64,000 nt of DNA from Trichormus variabilis 0441. Lineage in GTDB: Bacteria > Cyanobacteriota > Cyanobacteriia > Cyanobacteriales > Nostocaceae. Where the stretch lies: assembly GCF_009856605.1 (NCBI RefSeq), contig NZ_CP047242.1:4780001-4844000 (forward strand). The letters run 5' to 3'. Each line of letters begins with the position of its first letter. Position 1 is the stretch's first letter. The notes beneath the pieces were generated by a model. That model was not told the DNA's origin. It saw only the letters and a list, made by a program, of their open reading frames with translations, and did no database searches. Below, piece after piece: positions 9,967 through 18,611 of this stretch. The translations under genes were made by a program, and so were the position numbers.

Positions 9967-12900
9967 ATGATTAAACGAAAAAATCTAAATTGGGTTATTA
10001 ACTTAGGTTTATTATTTAGTTTGGTTGTGGCAACAAATAACCGAACTTCGGCACAAGTCACAGCCGACCAAACCTTAGAAACACAAGTTATAGATATTGG
10101 TTTCAACTCCTTTATTTTAGGTGGCACAACAGTTGGCAACACTAATTTATTCCACAGTTTTGCTAGTTTTAATGTTCCTAGTAATGGTGCAGCAATTTTT
10201 ATCAATGACCCTAGTTTAACTAATATATTTGCACGAGTAACAGGTGGCACAGCTTCCGATGTTCAAGGCAGAATAGGTACTCAAGGGACTGCCAATTTAT
10301 ATTTAATCAATCCCAACGGCATTATTTTTGGTACAAATGCTAGCTTAAATATAGGTGGTTCTTTTGTCGCTACCACAGCTAATGCTATTCAATTTCCTGG
10401 TGGTGCTGAATTTTCTTTAAATTCATCAGTTTCACCAGATAATCATCTACTTAGGGTCAACCCCACAGCATTCTTATTTAATCAAATCGCTAATCAAGGT
10501 ATAAACTCCATTGAAAATCGCGGTTCTTTAGGAGTTCCTAATAATAAGAGTTTAATTCTACTTGGTGGTAATATTGCACCCACATCTCATGCCACTGGGG
10601 GAATTTTGCTGGATAATGGAAGACTAGGAGCATTAGATGGGAGAGTCGAAATTGGCGGATTAACTGCACCTGGCTCCGTAGGAATAAATGTTAAGGGTAA
10701 TAATTTAAGTTTAAGCTTTCCGCAGGGAGTAGCTAGAACAGATATTGCATTAATAAATAATACTGGAGTTCTTGTTGCTGGTGTTCGTGGTGGAGATGTT
10801 TTAGTCAACGCTAATAATTTAAATTTACTAAATTCTACTAATATTTTTACTGGCATATTTGCTAATCAAGGAAAACCTGATAGTAAAACTGGGGATATAT
10901 CCATTAATGCAACGGGAATTGTCAACCTAACTGAAGGTAGTGGTATTGGAAATTTATCACTAGGGATAGGAGATAGCGGCAATATCAATATTGTTGCTCA
11001 ATCACTAAATATGAAGAATGGTAGCAGCATTCAAGCGATTACTGCACAGGGTGAATCAGGAATTGTTAATATTAAAGTTACTGATACACTTTCCCTAAAC
11101 CAGGGACTCCTTGCTAATGTAATTTTAAGTGATAGGATTAATATCCAAGCACAAAAAGTTTCCCTTGCAAATGGCGCTTTAATCCGTGCTTTTAATTCAT
11201 CAGGAAATGATTCTGTAGGTATTAAAATTCAAGCTTTTGATTCCCTTGAATTGAACAATGCTAGCATTCTTACTGGTACTTTTGAAAACGGTAATTCAGG
11301 TGATTTATCAATTATTACCAATCGCTTAAATCTAAAAAATGATTCTCAAATAGCAGCTAATACATTTGGCAGTGGCAATGCTGGCCAAATTAATATCAAT
11401 GCTGCTGATATCGCTATAGACTTATCTTCAATTAGTGCGGCTTCATTATCTTTCCCAGGAGTTATTACTAATATAGGTAATGCTGGGACTATCAATATCC
11501 AAACGGAAAGAATTAGTCTCACAAATCGTGGTTTCATATCATCTAGTTCTGACGAACCAGAGCAGGGAACAACAATCGGTTATGGCGGAAATATTAATAT
11601 CACAGCTAATGAATTAATAGAAATAGATGCAAAAGGTGCAACAGGTATAATTACGGGTTTAGTTGCCAGAACTTTTAGTGGCAGCAGTGCTGGTGACATA
11701 AACCTGAATACCAGAAACCTGATTGTTAGAGATGGTGGTTATATTAGCGTAGAAGCTGCTAATAATTTAGGGGGAAATGCTGGTAATATTACTATCAACG
11801 CATCAGATGCTGTTGAGTTAACTAGCTCCAACGGCAACCGCCCTAGTATAATTTTCACTGGTGTTTCAGCTTTTAATGATAATGCGATCGCTGTAGGTAA
11901 CGGTGGTGACTTAAAAATTATTACTCAAAATTTACAGCTAACAAACTCCACTATATCAGCCGGGACTTTCGGTCAAGGTAATGCAGGTAATATCAATATC
12001 TTCAGCAATGATGGGGTGGTAATCGATAATAGTGTGATCAATAGCCGAATTGGCGCTGGTGCAGTTGGGAATGGTGGTGATATTGACATCCAGACACAGA
12101 GGCTAACTTTAACTAATGGTGGTGGGATTGATACTATAGTTGCCCCACCAGAAGGAAATTTACCTGGCGGACTAGGTAAAGGTGGAACTATTCGTATCAA
12201 TGCTACAGATGCAGTCACTATTTCAGGAACTAATGCAGATGGTTTTGAGAGTGCAATCTTGACGGAAACCCAAAGCGGTGCATTTGGTCAATCTGGCGAT
12301 ATCATCATTAATACAAATTATTTCCGTGTCTTAGACAACGGTAGTGTATCGACATTAACAGGAAATAGTAGTGATGCAGGTAATATTTTGATCAATACCC
12401 GCGTAATGGAGGTGTTGAATGGTGGAGTAATCGTGACAGGCACTGAGGCTAGTGGTAAAGCCGGTGACATTACCATTAATGCTACAGATCAAATTAACAT
12501 CTTGAGCAACACCGACTTAAATGGTAATACTGGTTTGGTTGCTAGCACTACTTCTAGTGGAGATGCGGGGAATATATCCCTATTTACAACTGACCTTAAC
12601 TTATTAGCTCCTAATTCTAACTTGCCTGCTCCCGTCCTTGTGGCCACATTAAGTCGAGGAAGCGGGATTGCCGGGAATATTAATATTGTTGCCACAGGCA
12701 ATTATAATGCCAATAATGGCTTAATCAGCGCACGATCTGAAAGAGCCGGTGGTGGAAATATCAGTGTCAATGCTAGAAATATCAACCTACGGAATAACAG
12801 CGACATTCGTACAGATTTATCTAGTGGTAACGGTAGAGGTGGGGGAATTTCCCTCACCGCAGATATTATCATTTCCTTGGAGGATAGCGATATTCTTGCC

Positions 12901-13389
12901 TTTGCACCAGAGGGACAAGGCGGAGATATTAAATTTAACACCCGCGCTGTATTTAGCAATGTTCTCTACACGGCTAGACAAACAATTCCTGACAGAAATA
13001 GTCTTCAGTCACTAGTTAATAATACTCGCCCTGACATTAACGCTACAGGGACAATCTCTGGCAACATTATTGGTGTACCTGATATTAGCTCTATCCAAAA
13101 CGGACTCACAGATTTACAAGCTAATCCTATTGATACTACCGTACTGATTGCTAATAGTTGCATTGCTCGCAGTCCTAGACAAGAAGGAACTTTTATTATT
13201 ACCGGGACTGGTGGTTTACCAACTCGTCCTGGTGAGCTTAAGGCTTCTAGTTATGCCACAGGAGATGTGCAGAGTGTCAGTAATAATATTGTAGCTAGTG
13301 CATGGAAGAAAGGCGACGCTATTATTGAACCACAAGGAGTATATCGACTGGCGAACGGGGAGATGGTGATGAGTCGTGAGTGTGGTTGA
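9967..13389 (+). CDS. TPS-type exoprotein with filamentous haemagglutinin N-terminal domain (copy 2)
   Basis: A tandem paralogue of the preceding gene. I prefer ATG 9967 (MIKRKN), giving 1140 residues; a GTG at 9934 would overlap the upstream gene. It has a signal peptide, TPS domain with NPNGIIFGTNA, beta-helix repeats and a C-terminal region ending in Cys-Gly. DNA of the first roughly 550 bp after the signal peptide and of the last roughly 580 bp is almost identical to copy 1, while the central repeats differ much more. This points to duplication plus later homogenisation of the ends or diversification of the middle. Only 23 bp separate it from copy 1, so the two are probably co-transcribed. 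Confidence 0.88.
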   Translation: MIKRKNLNWVINLGLLFSLVVATNNRTSAQVTADQTLETQVIDIGFNSFILGGTTVGNTNLFHSFASFNVPSNGAAIFINDPSLTNIFARVTGGTASDVQGRIGTQGTANLYLINPNGIIFGTNASLNIGGSFVATTANAIQFPGGAEFSLNSSVSPDNHLLRVNPTAFLFNQIANQGINSIENRGSLGVPNNKSLILLGGNIAPTSHATGGILLDNGRLGALDGRVEIGGLTAPGSVGINVKGNNLSLSFPQGVARTDIALINNTGVLVAGVRGGDVLVNANNLNLLNSTNIFTGIFANQGKPDSKTGDISINATGIVNLTEGSGIGNLSLGIGDSGNINIVAQSLNMKNGSSIQAITAQGESGIVNIKVTDTLSLNQGLLANVILSDRINIQAQKVSLANGALIRAFNSSGNDSVGIKIQAFDSLELNNASILTGTFENGNSGDLSIITNRLNLKNDSQIAANTFGSGNAGQININAADIAIDLSSISAASLSFPGVITNIGNAGTINIQTERISLTNRGFISSSSDEPEQGTTIGYGGNINITANELIEIDAKGATGIITGLVARTFSGSSAGDINLNTRNLIVRDGGYISVEAANNLGGNAGNITINASDAVELTSSNGNRPSIIFTGVSAFNDNAIAVGNGGDLKIITQNLQLTNSTISAGTFGQGNAGNINIFSNDGVVIDNSVINSRIGAGAVGNGGDIDIQTQRLTLTNGGGIDTIVAPPEGNLPGGLGKGGTIRINATDAVTISGTNADGFESAILTETQSGAFGQSGDIIINTNYFRVLDNGSVSTLTGNSSDAGNILINTRVMEVLNGGVIVTGTEASGKAGDITINATDQINILSNTDLNGNTGLVASTTSSGDAGNISLFTTDLNLLAPNSNLPAPVLVATLSRGSGIAGNINIVATGNYNANNGLISARSERAGGGNISVNARNINLRNNSDIRTDLSSGNGRGGGISLTADIIISLEDSDILAFAPEGQGGDIKFNTRAVFSNVLYTARQTIPDRNSLQSLVNNTRPDINATGTISGNIIGVPDISSIQNGLTDLQANPIDTTVLIANSCIARSPRQEGTFIITGTGGLPTRPGELKASSYATGDVQSVSNNIVASAWKKGDAIIEPQGVYRLANGEMVMSRECG

Positions 13390-13548
13390 AGAACCGTTTG
13401 AGAGTTGAATTGTTATTAAACAAAGGTGTTTGGCGTTGCGTAATTGCGGGATGATTTATTTCACTCAGCATCCCTAAAGCAGAAACTGTAAGATGGTGCA
13501 GACGCGCAGAGATAACGAAAGCTCAAATTTTACTTGATGATTCATATT

Positions 13549-13640
13549 AATTCTCTATGAAGTTGAGCCAAATCAATGATGTAGAGACGTTGCATGCAAC
13601 GTCTCTACAGTACAGAATAAAGTGCATCTTCATCAAGAAA
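13549..13640. repeat. Dispersed repeat family A, copy 2 (best preserved)
   Basis: Starts AATTCTCTATGAAGTTG and ends GCATCTTCATCAAGAAA. The centre (13581-13608) is a perfect 28-bp palindrome reading GTAGAGACGTTGCA and its reverse complement. This has the look of a short non-autonomous mobile or REP-like element. Confidence 0.75.
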
Positions 13641-13662
13641 AGGTATCAGCAAAGCCGAGTAT

Positions 13663-13863
13663 TTAAATTGATGGTTTAATGATTGAATCGAACAATAGAT
13701 TTTCTTGAACATTTCTACCTTTCTCAGGTTGTCTGAACAAACTACGAAATAAACCTTGGTTTTTACGCTCTTTTTCTAGCTCTGTCGTATTTAAAGTATA
13801 GTTACTAGCCGTTAGTAATCTCTCACTAGCATAGCTTTTACGTCTATTTGACCTTTTTTGAAT
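13663..13863 (-). pseudogene. Possible 3' remnant of an unidentified gene
   Basis: The minus strand stays open for 66 codons down to a TAA at 13663 and has protein-like composition, with LEKERKNQGLF and LFDSIIKPSI at the end. There is no in-frame ATG and a stop lies immediately upstream within an AATTCAAA repeat. It may be the tail of a gene cut by repeat insertion. I do not recognise the family, and a chance open frame cannot be excluded. Confidence 0.3.
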
Positions 13864-14261
13864 TCAAAATGCAAAATTCAAAATTCAAAATGAAGAAGAA
13901 TTTTTTTGAATTTAATAATTTTGGGTACAAGCCCCCACCATAATCTTTGATTTGGTGGTCTACCCTTCGGGTTCTCCGCAGGAGTACAATTAGTGGCGAG
14001 TCCAAGCTCCCACTAATTGTCTTTAATGCGCGAATTTTTAATTTTGAATTGGAGCGAAGCGACTTGACGCATTTATCTTAAATAAAAGGGTTTAAGATAA
14101 ATTAGTTTATACTTAGTGTCATTTACCCTACGGGAAGCAAGCTACAGTCGAGGTTTAAATCCCCATCTGTTCGCCTAGTGTGCCGTAAGCAAAATGTCTT
14201 TAATTTTGTACTCCTGCGGAGAACCCGAAGGGTATTTTGAACTTTCGTAATTTTTGAATTG
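13864..14261. repeat. Repeat-rich intergenic region
   Basis: No gene seen. The stretch contains AATTCAAAAT runs and two copies, in opposite orientation, of a 28-mer built on CCCTTCGGGTTCTCCGCAGG (13961-13988 and 14207-14234). A third identical copy lies at 24667-24694. A further common cyanobacterial motif, CCCTACGGGAAGCAAGCTAC, sits near 14128. Together with the upstream remnant it looks like a hotspot of repeat insertion downstream of the exoprotein genes. Confidence 0.65.
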
Positions 14262-15530
14262 TCATTCATACTCTTGCAGTGACCCTAACTTGACAATTCC
14301 CGGCCAAATCGCAGCCGTAGCAACCACGACTAAAATCGTGCCAATACCGCCACCAACTACGGAAAGCACTGGGCCGAATAAAGCTGCCGTTAGACCAGAC
14401 TCAAAACCTCCCAACTCATTGGAAGCGCTGATAAATACGCTATTAATCGCTGCAACTCGACCGCGTAATTGGTCGGGGGTTCTGATTTGTACTAATGTAT
14501 GGCGAATGACTACGCTGATAGTATCTAGTGCGCCACTCAGGGTAAGCATGATTAGGGATAACCAAAACCATCGGGAAAGCCCAAAGATAATTGTCACCAC
14601 ACCAAAGCCAATCACAGACCACAATAAAGCTGTCCCAGCTTTACGTAATGGTGGTAGATAGGCTAAAGTCACAGCCATAATTAAAGCGCCGATGGAAGGC
14701 GCTGCTTGTAAGTATCCCAATTCCACTGGCCCCACCTGCAAAATATCTTTGGCAAAGACTGGTAACAGTGCAACTGCGCCTCCTAATAAGACGGCGAACA
14801 TATCTAAGGTAATGGCTGCCAAAATTAACTGATTTTCCCAGATGAACTTAGCACCGGCCGCTAGTGCTTGCAAGGAGATAGGTTCAGTAACACGCTCAAC
14901 TTTTTTCTCTTTGATTGCTGCCATGAAGAAAAAACACAAAAAACCAGCGATCGCTGCTAATATGTATACTCCTGTGGCGCTTCCTAGTACAGCAATCCCC
15001 AAACCACCCAAAGCCGGGCCAGCCACCGATGCTAACTGAAAGCTGCTACTATTCCAAGTAGCTGCATTGGTAAAAGCATTCACAGGTATTAACTGCCACA
15101 TAATTGCATCACTGGCAGGCTTGAGAAATGCTCTACCCACACCAATTAGCGCCAAGCAGCCGTAAATTAAAAATACTGCGCCTCTAGTATAAGAAAGTAT
15201 TGCTAAACCCAGAGAGCAGAGGGCTAATAACATTACTGACAATAATATAGTCAGTTTGCGTGAACGGCGATCGGCAATATCTCCAGCAACTAAGGTGAGG
15301 GCAATCATCGGTAAGACTTGGGCTAACCCTACGCCACCTAACACCATAGCTGAGTTAGTGCGTTCGTAGAGTTCCCAACCAATAGCTACAGTCTGCATCT
15401 GTGATCCCACAGACAGCAATACACGTCCTAATGTAAATAGGCGATAGTCTCGAAACCTCAAAGCGGCAAAGGGGTCGTGCTGGTTAGCTTCAGCGCTTGG
15501 GGGGGGTGAATTCCGTTTGATCGAAGACAT
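14262..15530 (-). CDS. MFS efflux transporter
   Basis: About 422 residues from the ATG at 15530 (MSSIKRNS); an upstream in-frame ATG at 15557 would add nine residues. It is a polytopic membrane protein of about 12 helices, with the cytoplasmic loop GDIADRRSRK between helices 2 and 3, a typical MFS signature. It resembles the DHA3/enterobactin-exporter type of drug efflux permease. Its 5' end overlaps the 3' end of the marR gene by about 41 bp in a different frame, so translation is probably coupled. The pairing suggests a MarR-controlled efflux pump of unknown substrate. Confidence 0.85.
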   Translation of the reverse strand: MSSIKRNSPPPSAEANQHDPFAALRFRDYRLFTLGRVLLSVGSQMQTVAIGWELYERTNSAMVLGGVGLAQVLPMIALTLVAGDIADRRSRKLTILLSVMLLALCSLGLAILSYTRGAVFLIYGCLALIGVGRAFLKPASDAIMWQLIPVNAFTNAATWNSSSFQLASVAGPALGGLGIAVLGSATGVYILAAIAGFLCFFFMAAIKEKKVERVTEPISLQALAAGAKFIWENQLILAAITLDMFAVLLGGAVALLPVFAKDILQVGPVELGYLQAAPSIGALIMAVTLAYLPPLRKAGTALLWSVIGFGVVTIIFGLSRWFWLSLIMLTLSGALDTISVVIRHTLVQIRTPDQLRGRVAAINSVFISASNELGGFESGLTAALFGPVLSVVGGGIGTILVVVATAAIWPGIVKLGSLQEYE

Positions 15531-15972
15531 TTTTGAGTAAAGCCAATCCTTTTTCAACTTGGGATATTTCCTCGGCTGTCAGACCTTCCAAAAGATCAGC
15601 AATTTGGGCGCGTGTTTCATCTAAGGATTGTTGCAAAATAGATTTTCCCTCATCAGTCAGAGTGAGGACAATACGTCTGCGCTCTTGTGGATGGTGAATC
15701 CGTTGCACTAAATCCCGTTGTACTAGCCGTTCGATTGTGGCTGATGCTGTAGCAGAAGTGACACCTAAATGTTCTGCTAGATCAGATAAAGACGCTCCGG
15801 GGTTACGATTGAGAAATGCTAGCGATCGCAATTGTGGTATCGATAAAAAAGCGGCTTTGTGCGCTCGCATCTTAGCTCGGATAAACCTCATGACTGAGGG
15901 TACAGTTTCCATTACTTTGGCGGCACATTCTGCGGAAGTTGCACCTTCTTGAGAGGATTTATCGAGCTTCAT
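15490..15972 (-). CDS. MarR family transcriptional regulator
   Basis: I place the start at ATG 15972 (MKLDKSSQ) because AGGAGA lies about ten bases upstream; this gives 160 residues, the usual size. The winged helix-turn-helix is clear: LSIPQLRSLAFL, then LSDLAEHLGVTSATASATIE as the recognition region, and the wing RIHHPQERRRIVLTLTDEG. C-terminal helices would dimerise. MarR proteins commonly repress an adjacent efflux gene and release DNA when they bind a small ligand, which fits the overlapping MFS gene. An operator would be expected in 15973-16190, but no convincing palindrome was found. Confidence 0.88.
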   Translation of the reverse strand: MKLDKSSQEGATSAECAAKVMETVPSVMRFIRAKMRAHKAAFLSIPQLRSLAFLNRNPGASLSDLAEHLGVTSATASATIERLVQRDLVQRIHHPQERRRIVLTLTDEGKSILQQSLDETRAQIADLLEGLTAEEISQVEKGLALLKNVFDQTEFTPPKR

Positions 15973-15992
15973 GAGTATCGTAATTCTCCTAA

Positions 15993-16184
15993 TTACATCA
16001 TCACCTGTGGATAAAGTTTGCCACAGATGAGGTTTAAACCTATTAATGCTAATAAGAGAATTGTACAATCCAGACCAAAGCCATATACGCTTGACCCAAG
16101 CAATAACATAGTGCCAAGTAAAGCATCAACCTCATAAATTAACGGGTTGATGCGAGAAAGGAACTTTAACCAGTCAGGCATCAT
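15993..16184 (-). pseudogene. C-terminal remnant of an ABC-2 type (DrrB-like) permease
   Basis: The 63-codon frame encodes MPDWLKFLSRINPLIYEVDA followed by two hydrophobic segments and LYPQVMM. This matches the conserved last about 60 residues of ABC-2 export permeases, where INPLxYxVDALRG precedes the final membrane helix. The rest of the permease and its ATPase are missing. The fragment ends 20 bp before marR and is co-oriented with it. It could still be translated, but it is most simply the scar of a deleted ABC exporter that was once in an operon with marR. Confidence 0.7.
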
Positions 16185-16425
16185 GAATATTATTTATTTA
16201 GTTTTTCTAATTATTAGCTTCGCAAGATAATGCTGTGAAGTCAAGAGTTACTGGAGAAAAGGGTACAAATGTTTTAATTTACTTATTAGTCAGCGACGAG
16301 CCTAAAGACACTCTGCGATCGCTCTTTTGCTGATTGGGTTAATGTGGCGATGTAGGCGATCGCTTTCATGGAAAACGGCGATCGCCAGATTTGCACCTTA
16401 CAAAATTTCAGTTACAGCCCACATC

Positions 16426-16854
16426 CTAACTTGTCGGTGCTGGTTTCTTTCCATTTCCGTTACCATCTACATTGGCAACAAATGACGGTTGCTGAGGACT
16501 AAAAGTTAACGACTCACCCCGCAGTCCCTTGCTGCGTTGGTTTTTAGGAACTCCTCCCGCCATGCCATACTCTACACTGCTTTTACCATATAAAACGCCG
16601 ACTCCCATTAGCATATGCTCTGCCATATCTCCTAATTTACTTTCTGTTTCGAGCATTTCACGATATAACTTATCTAGGTTAGAAAGAGCGCTGTTATAGG
16701 CATTCTCTTTAGTTCTCATCGTCTCAATTAAAGTTGAGAAAACAGGTAGAGTGAGTCCATTACCCACATCTAAATTTGGATCAATTGAGTTCATACCAGC
16801 CGCACGCCGCACTGCTTTTTGTAACACAGGAGAGCTTCTTTTTCTACGCGCCAT
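16426..16854 (-). CDS. Conserved-looking hypothetical protein, basic N-terminus
   Basis: 142 residues from ATG 16854, preceded by AAGGTG at suitable spacing; an ATG three codons upstream is less well placed. The protein begins MARRKRSSPVLQKAVRRAAG, strongly basic. A helical middle (about 35-85) could form a coiled coil, and the tail is Gly/Asn/Pro-rich and probably disordered. I do not recognise a family. Composition and a good ribosome-binding site make it a likely real gene. It stands alone, facing away from the 62-bp tandem array that begins about 130 bp upstream of its start. Confidence 0.65.
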   Translation of the reverse strand: MARRKRSSPVLQKAVRRAAGMNSIDPNLDVGNGLTLPVFSTLIETMRTKENAYNSALSNLDKLYREMLETESKLGDMAEHMLMGVGVLYGKSSVEYGMAGGVPKNQRSKGLRGESLTFSPQQPSFVANVDGNGNGKKPAPTS

Positions 16855-16985
16855 GATATACACCTTGTAACATAGTACGGTTGATATTCTTTACCTTAAA
16901 AAATATCCGTATGATCAGCCTGAGAGAATTTTGGCAAATCTACAACAACTTTTGTTACAAGCGATCATCGTTATAAATGCGCGAA

Positions 16986-17171
16986 CTACTGAAATGAGAA
17001 AGCATTTAAGGCAAATGAGTAAGCAAACTCCGGTTTGCTTGCTGAATCTACTGAAATGAGAAAGCATTTAAGGCAAATGAATAAGCAAACTCCGGTTTGC
17101 TTGCTGAATCTACTGAAATGAGAAAGCATTTAAAGCAAATGAATAAGCAAACTCCGGTTTGCTTGCTAAAT
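16986..17171. repeat. 62-bp tandem repeat x3, each with a TCCG-loop hairpin
   Basis: Three head-to-tail units start at 16986, 17048 and 17110 with only a few differences, and a strongly decayed fourth unit follows to about 17200. Each contains AAGCAAAC-TCCG-GTTTGCTT, a perfect 8-bp stem closed by C-G around TCCG. In RNA this is a UNCG-type tetraloop, a class known for unusual stability. The period of 62 is not a multiple of three and no frame runs through, so the array is non-coding. It lies between the divergent 16426-16854 gene and the 39-residue peptide gene. It is not a CRISPR, because no variable spacers separate the repeats. Confidence 0.85.
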
Positions 17172-17399
17172 TTATGGAAATGGGAAAGTAATTAGGCATT
17201 TTGAGAAAGATTTTGCGATGTCTGGCGACAAGAAGCAGAGCTTCTACGCACTTTTGGTAATGAGGTTGATTTAGGCGATCGCTTGTTTCTAAAACACTTA
17301 AGTTGAAAATAAGTTGAAGATAACTTGCTAAAGTTGCCTGGTGTCAGTAGAGAAAAGTAGGCAAACTGTAATCATGAAACAACTACCTGGAGATTGTAT

Positions 17400-17519
17400 A
17401 TGACTCCTATCATTACTGCTTTACACGTTTTTGGTCTTTCTAATCCAGTTGGATGGGTATTAGGAGCTGGAATACTTGCAACTTACGTTGCAACACAAGC
17501 AAATAAGCCCAAAAAATAG
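17400..17519 (+). CDS. Small hydrophobic peptide, 39 residues
   Basis: ATG 17400 is preceded by CTGGAGA at about 8 bases. The frame encodes 39 residues with one hydrophobic segment (about residues 16-32, VGWVLGAGILATYVATQ) and a positively charged tail ending NKPKK. This is the make-up of a single-span small membrane protein. I do not recognise a family. The good ribosome-binding site, clean start and membrane-like composition favour a real gene. It lies between the hairpin array and the unknown 17838-18890 gene pair, and shares its orientation with that pair. Confidence 0.55.
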   Translation: MTPIITALHVFGLSNPVGWVLGAGILATYVATQANKPKK

Positions 17520-17837
17520 ATTCTTCACACTTAATAAGTAATTGTGCAAAATTATTTGCATATCTCATGTGCCTTTATTTCTGATCCAATCAAGGATACA
17601 GAATTAAAAAATAAGCAATTTTGCACAGGTATTTATTTAGTTGTACTACCTCAAACCTTAATGGTTTGAGGTAGGAGTAATTCTAGCGATCATACTTTTC
17701 ATAATGGGGTTAATGTTGGCGATGTAAGCACGACAAGCTGATGCAGATTTACGCACTGCTATTTTTCGCCATTCAACTAATATTAACTGATGGAAATAAT
17801 TCAGCTTGTTAATTCTTAATAACACTACAATTGAATT
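17520..17837. other. Intergenic, with one strong hairpin
   Basis: No coding frame is supported. The only structured element is the 12-bp hairpin at 17646-17674. The rest is AT-rich and should hold the promoter of the following gene. Confidence 0.5.
17646..17674. terminator. 12-bp perfect hairpin, possible terminator
   Basis: CTACCTCAAACC, loop TTAAT, then GGTTTGAGGTAG. The stem is perfect but is not followed by a T-run on either strand, so intrinsic termination is uncertain. It could mark the 3' end of the small peptide transcript or protect it. Confidence 0.4.
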
Positions 17838-18608
17838 ATGTTACAAAAATACTCTGCTTGGATTCATGAAGCATTATCTACTCAGACTTTTTATGGTACT
17901 CCTGCCATCCTTTCAAGTCAGAATGTTTTAAGTCAAAATTTATTAGAATATCCTACACTCTATGAGGAAGAGGTAATCAAGACGGCATTGGAAAAATATA
18001 AAAAAAAGCAAAGATTAGAAGGTGTACTGCTTAAAGCTTATACAACAATAATCGGCGGTTTTCTTGGTTTCTCAAATAGCTATGATGGTATGTTTTCAGC
18101 TAATGAAATCCAAGGTCTTTTTCAGGGGGCAGGATCTGGATTTGCTGGAGGTGGGCTATTAGAATCTGTAGTAAATATGTTTGACAAAAACCAACTTGCA
18201 GAATTGAATTTATCATGGTTAAAAACTAGAGAATCTTATGATTTTCATGTTAAAAGTCATGGAGGTGAAGCTACAAACAGGTTGTTACAAATTTGCTGGA
18301 ACAAAGAACAAGAAAGACACCAAACTATTTTTGGGATTCAGTTTCCAGATAACTATGTTGCAAAATTATACCCTACTTATCAATTATCTATTCAAAGGTA
18401 TTTAAATGAAATAGGTTATTCTTGTGATAGAAATACTTTTGCGGTGTCTGATATAGGTGAAAGTTGTGAGTGGGTTACCAGCAAAGATATTTTGGGGTAT
18501 TATGCTGCTGATAATGGAATGGAATACCCTATTGAATTATGGCATGGTAAACAGCAGGCTATTAGGCTTGTAGTTAAGTACAAAAAACCACACCACTCTC
18601 TTTACTAA
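17838..18608 (+). CDS. Hypothetical protein with Gly-rich central segment
   Basis: 256 residues, unrecognised. The N-terminal third is helical and charged (EEEVIKTALEKYKKKQRLEG). It is followed by a glycine-rich, weakly hydrophobic stretch (about 75-115, with GGFLGFSN and GAGSGFAGGGLLE) that could insert into or associate with membranes. The C-terminal half is mixed alpha/beta. No catalytic motif is visible. It is followed after only 3 bp by a small membrane-protein gene, so the two form a translationally coupled pair. No clear Shine-Dalgarno sequence precedes the ATG. Confidence 0.6.
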   Translation: MLQKYSAWIHEALSTQTFYGTPAILSSQNVLSQNLLEYPTLYEEEVIKTALEKYKKKQRLEGVLLKAYTTIIGGFLGFSNSYDGMFSANEIQGLFQGAGSGFAGGGLLESVVNMFDKNQLAELNLSWLKTRESYDFHVKSHGGEATNRLLQICWNKEQERHQTIFGIQFPDNYVAKLYPTYQLSIQRYLNEIGYSCDRNTFAVSDIGESCEWVTSKDILGYYAADNGMEYPIELWHGKQQAIRLVVKYKKPHHSLY

Positions 18609-18611
18609 AAT

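Noticed and set aside
6499..13015. Multiple small minus- and plus-strand ORFs within the exoprotein genes
   Set aside because: Shadows of the repetitive beta-helix coding sequence; the same antisense peptide appears in both paralogues because their DNA is duplicated.
16986..17171. Possible CRISPR array
   Set aside because: The 62-bp units are head-to-tail and nearly identical throughout, with no unique spacers and no cas genes.
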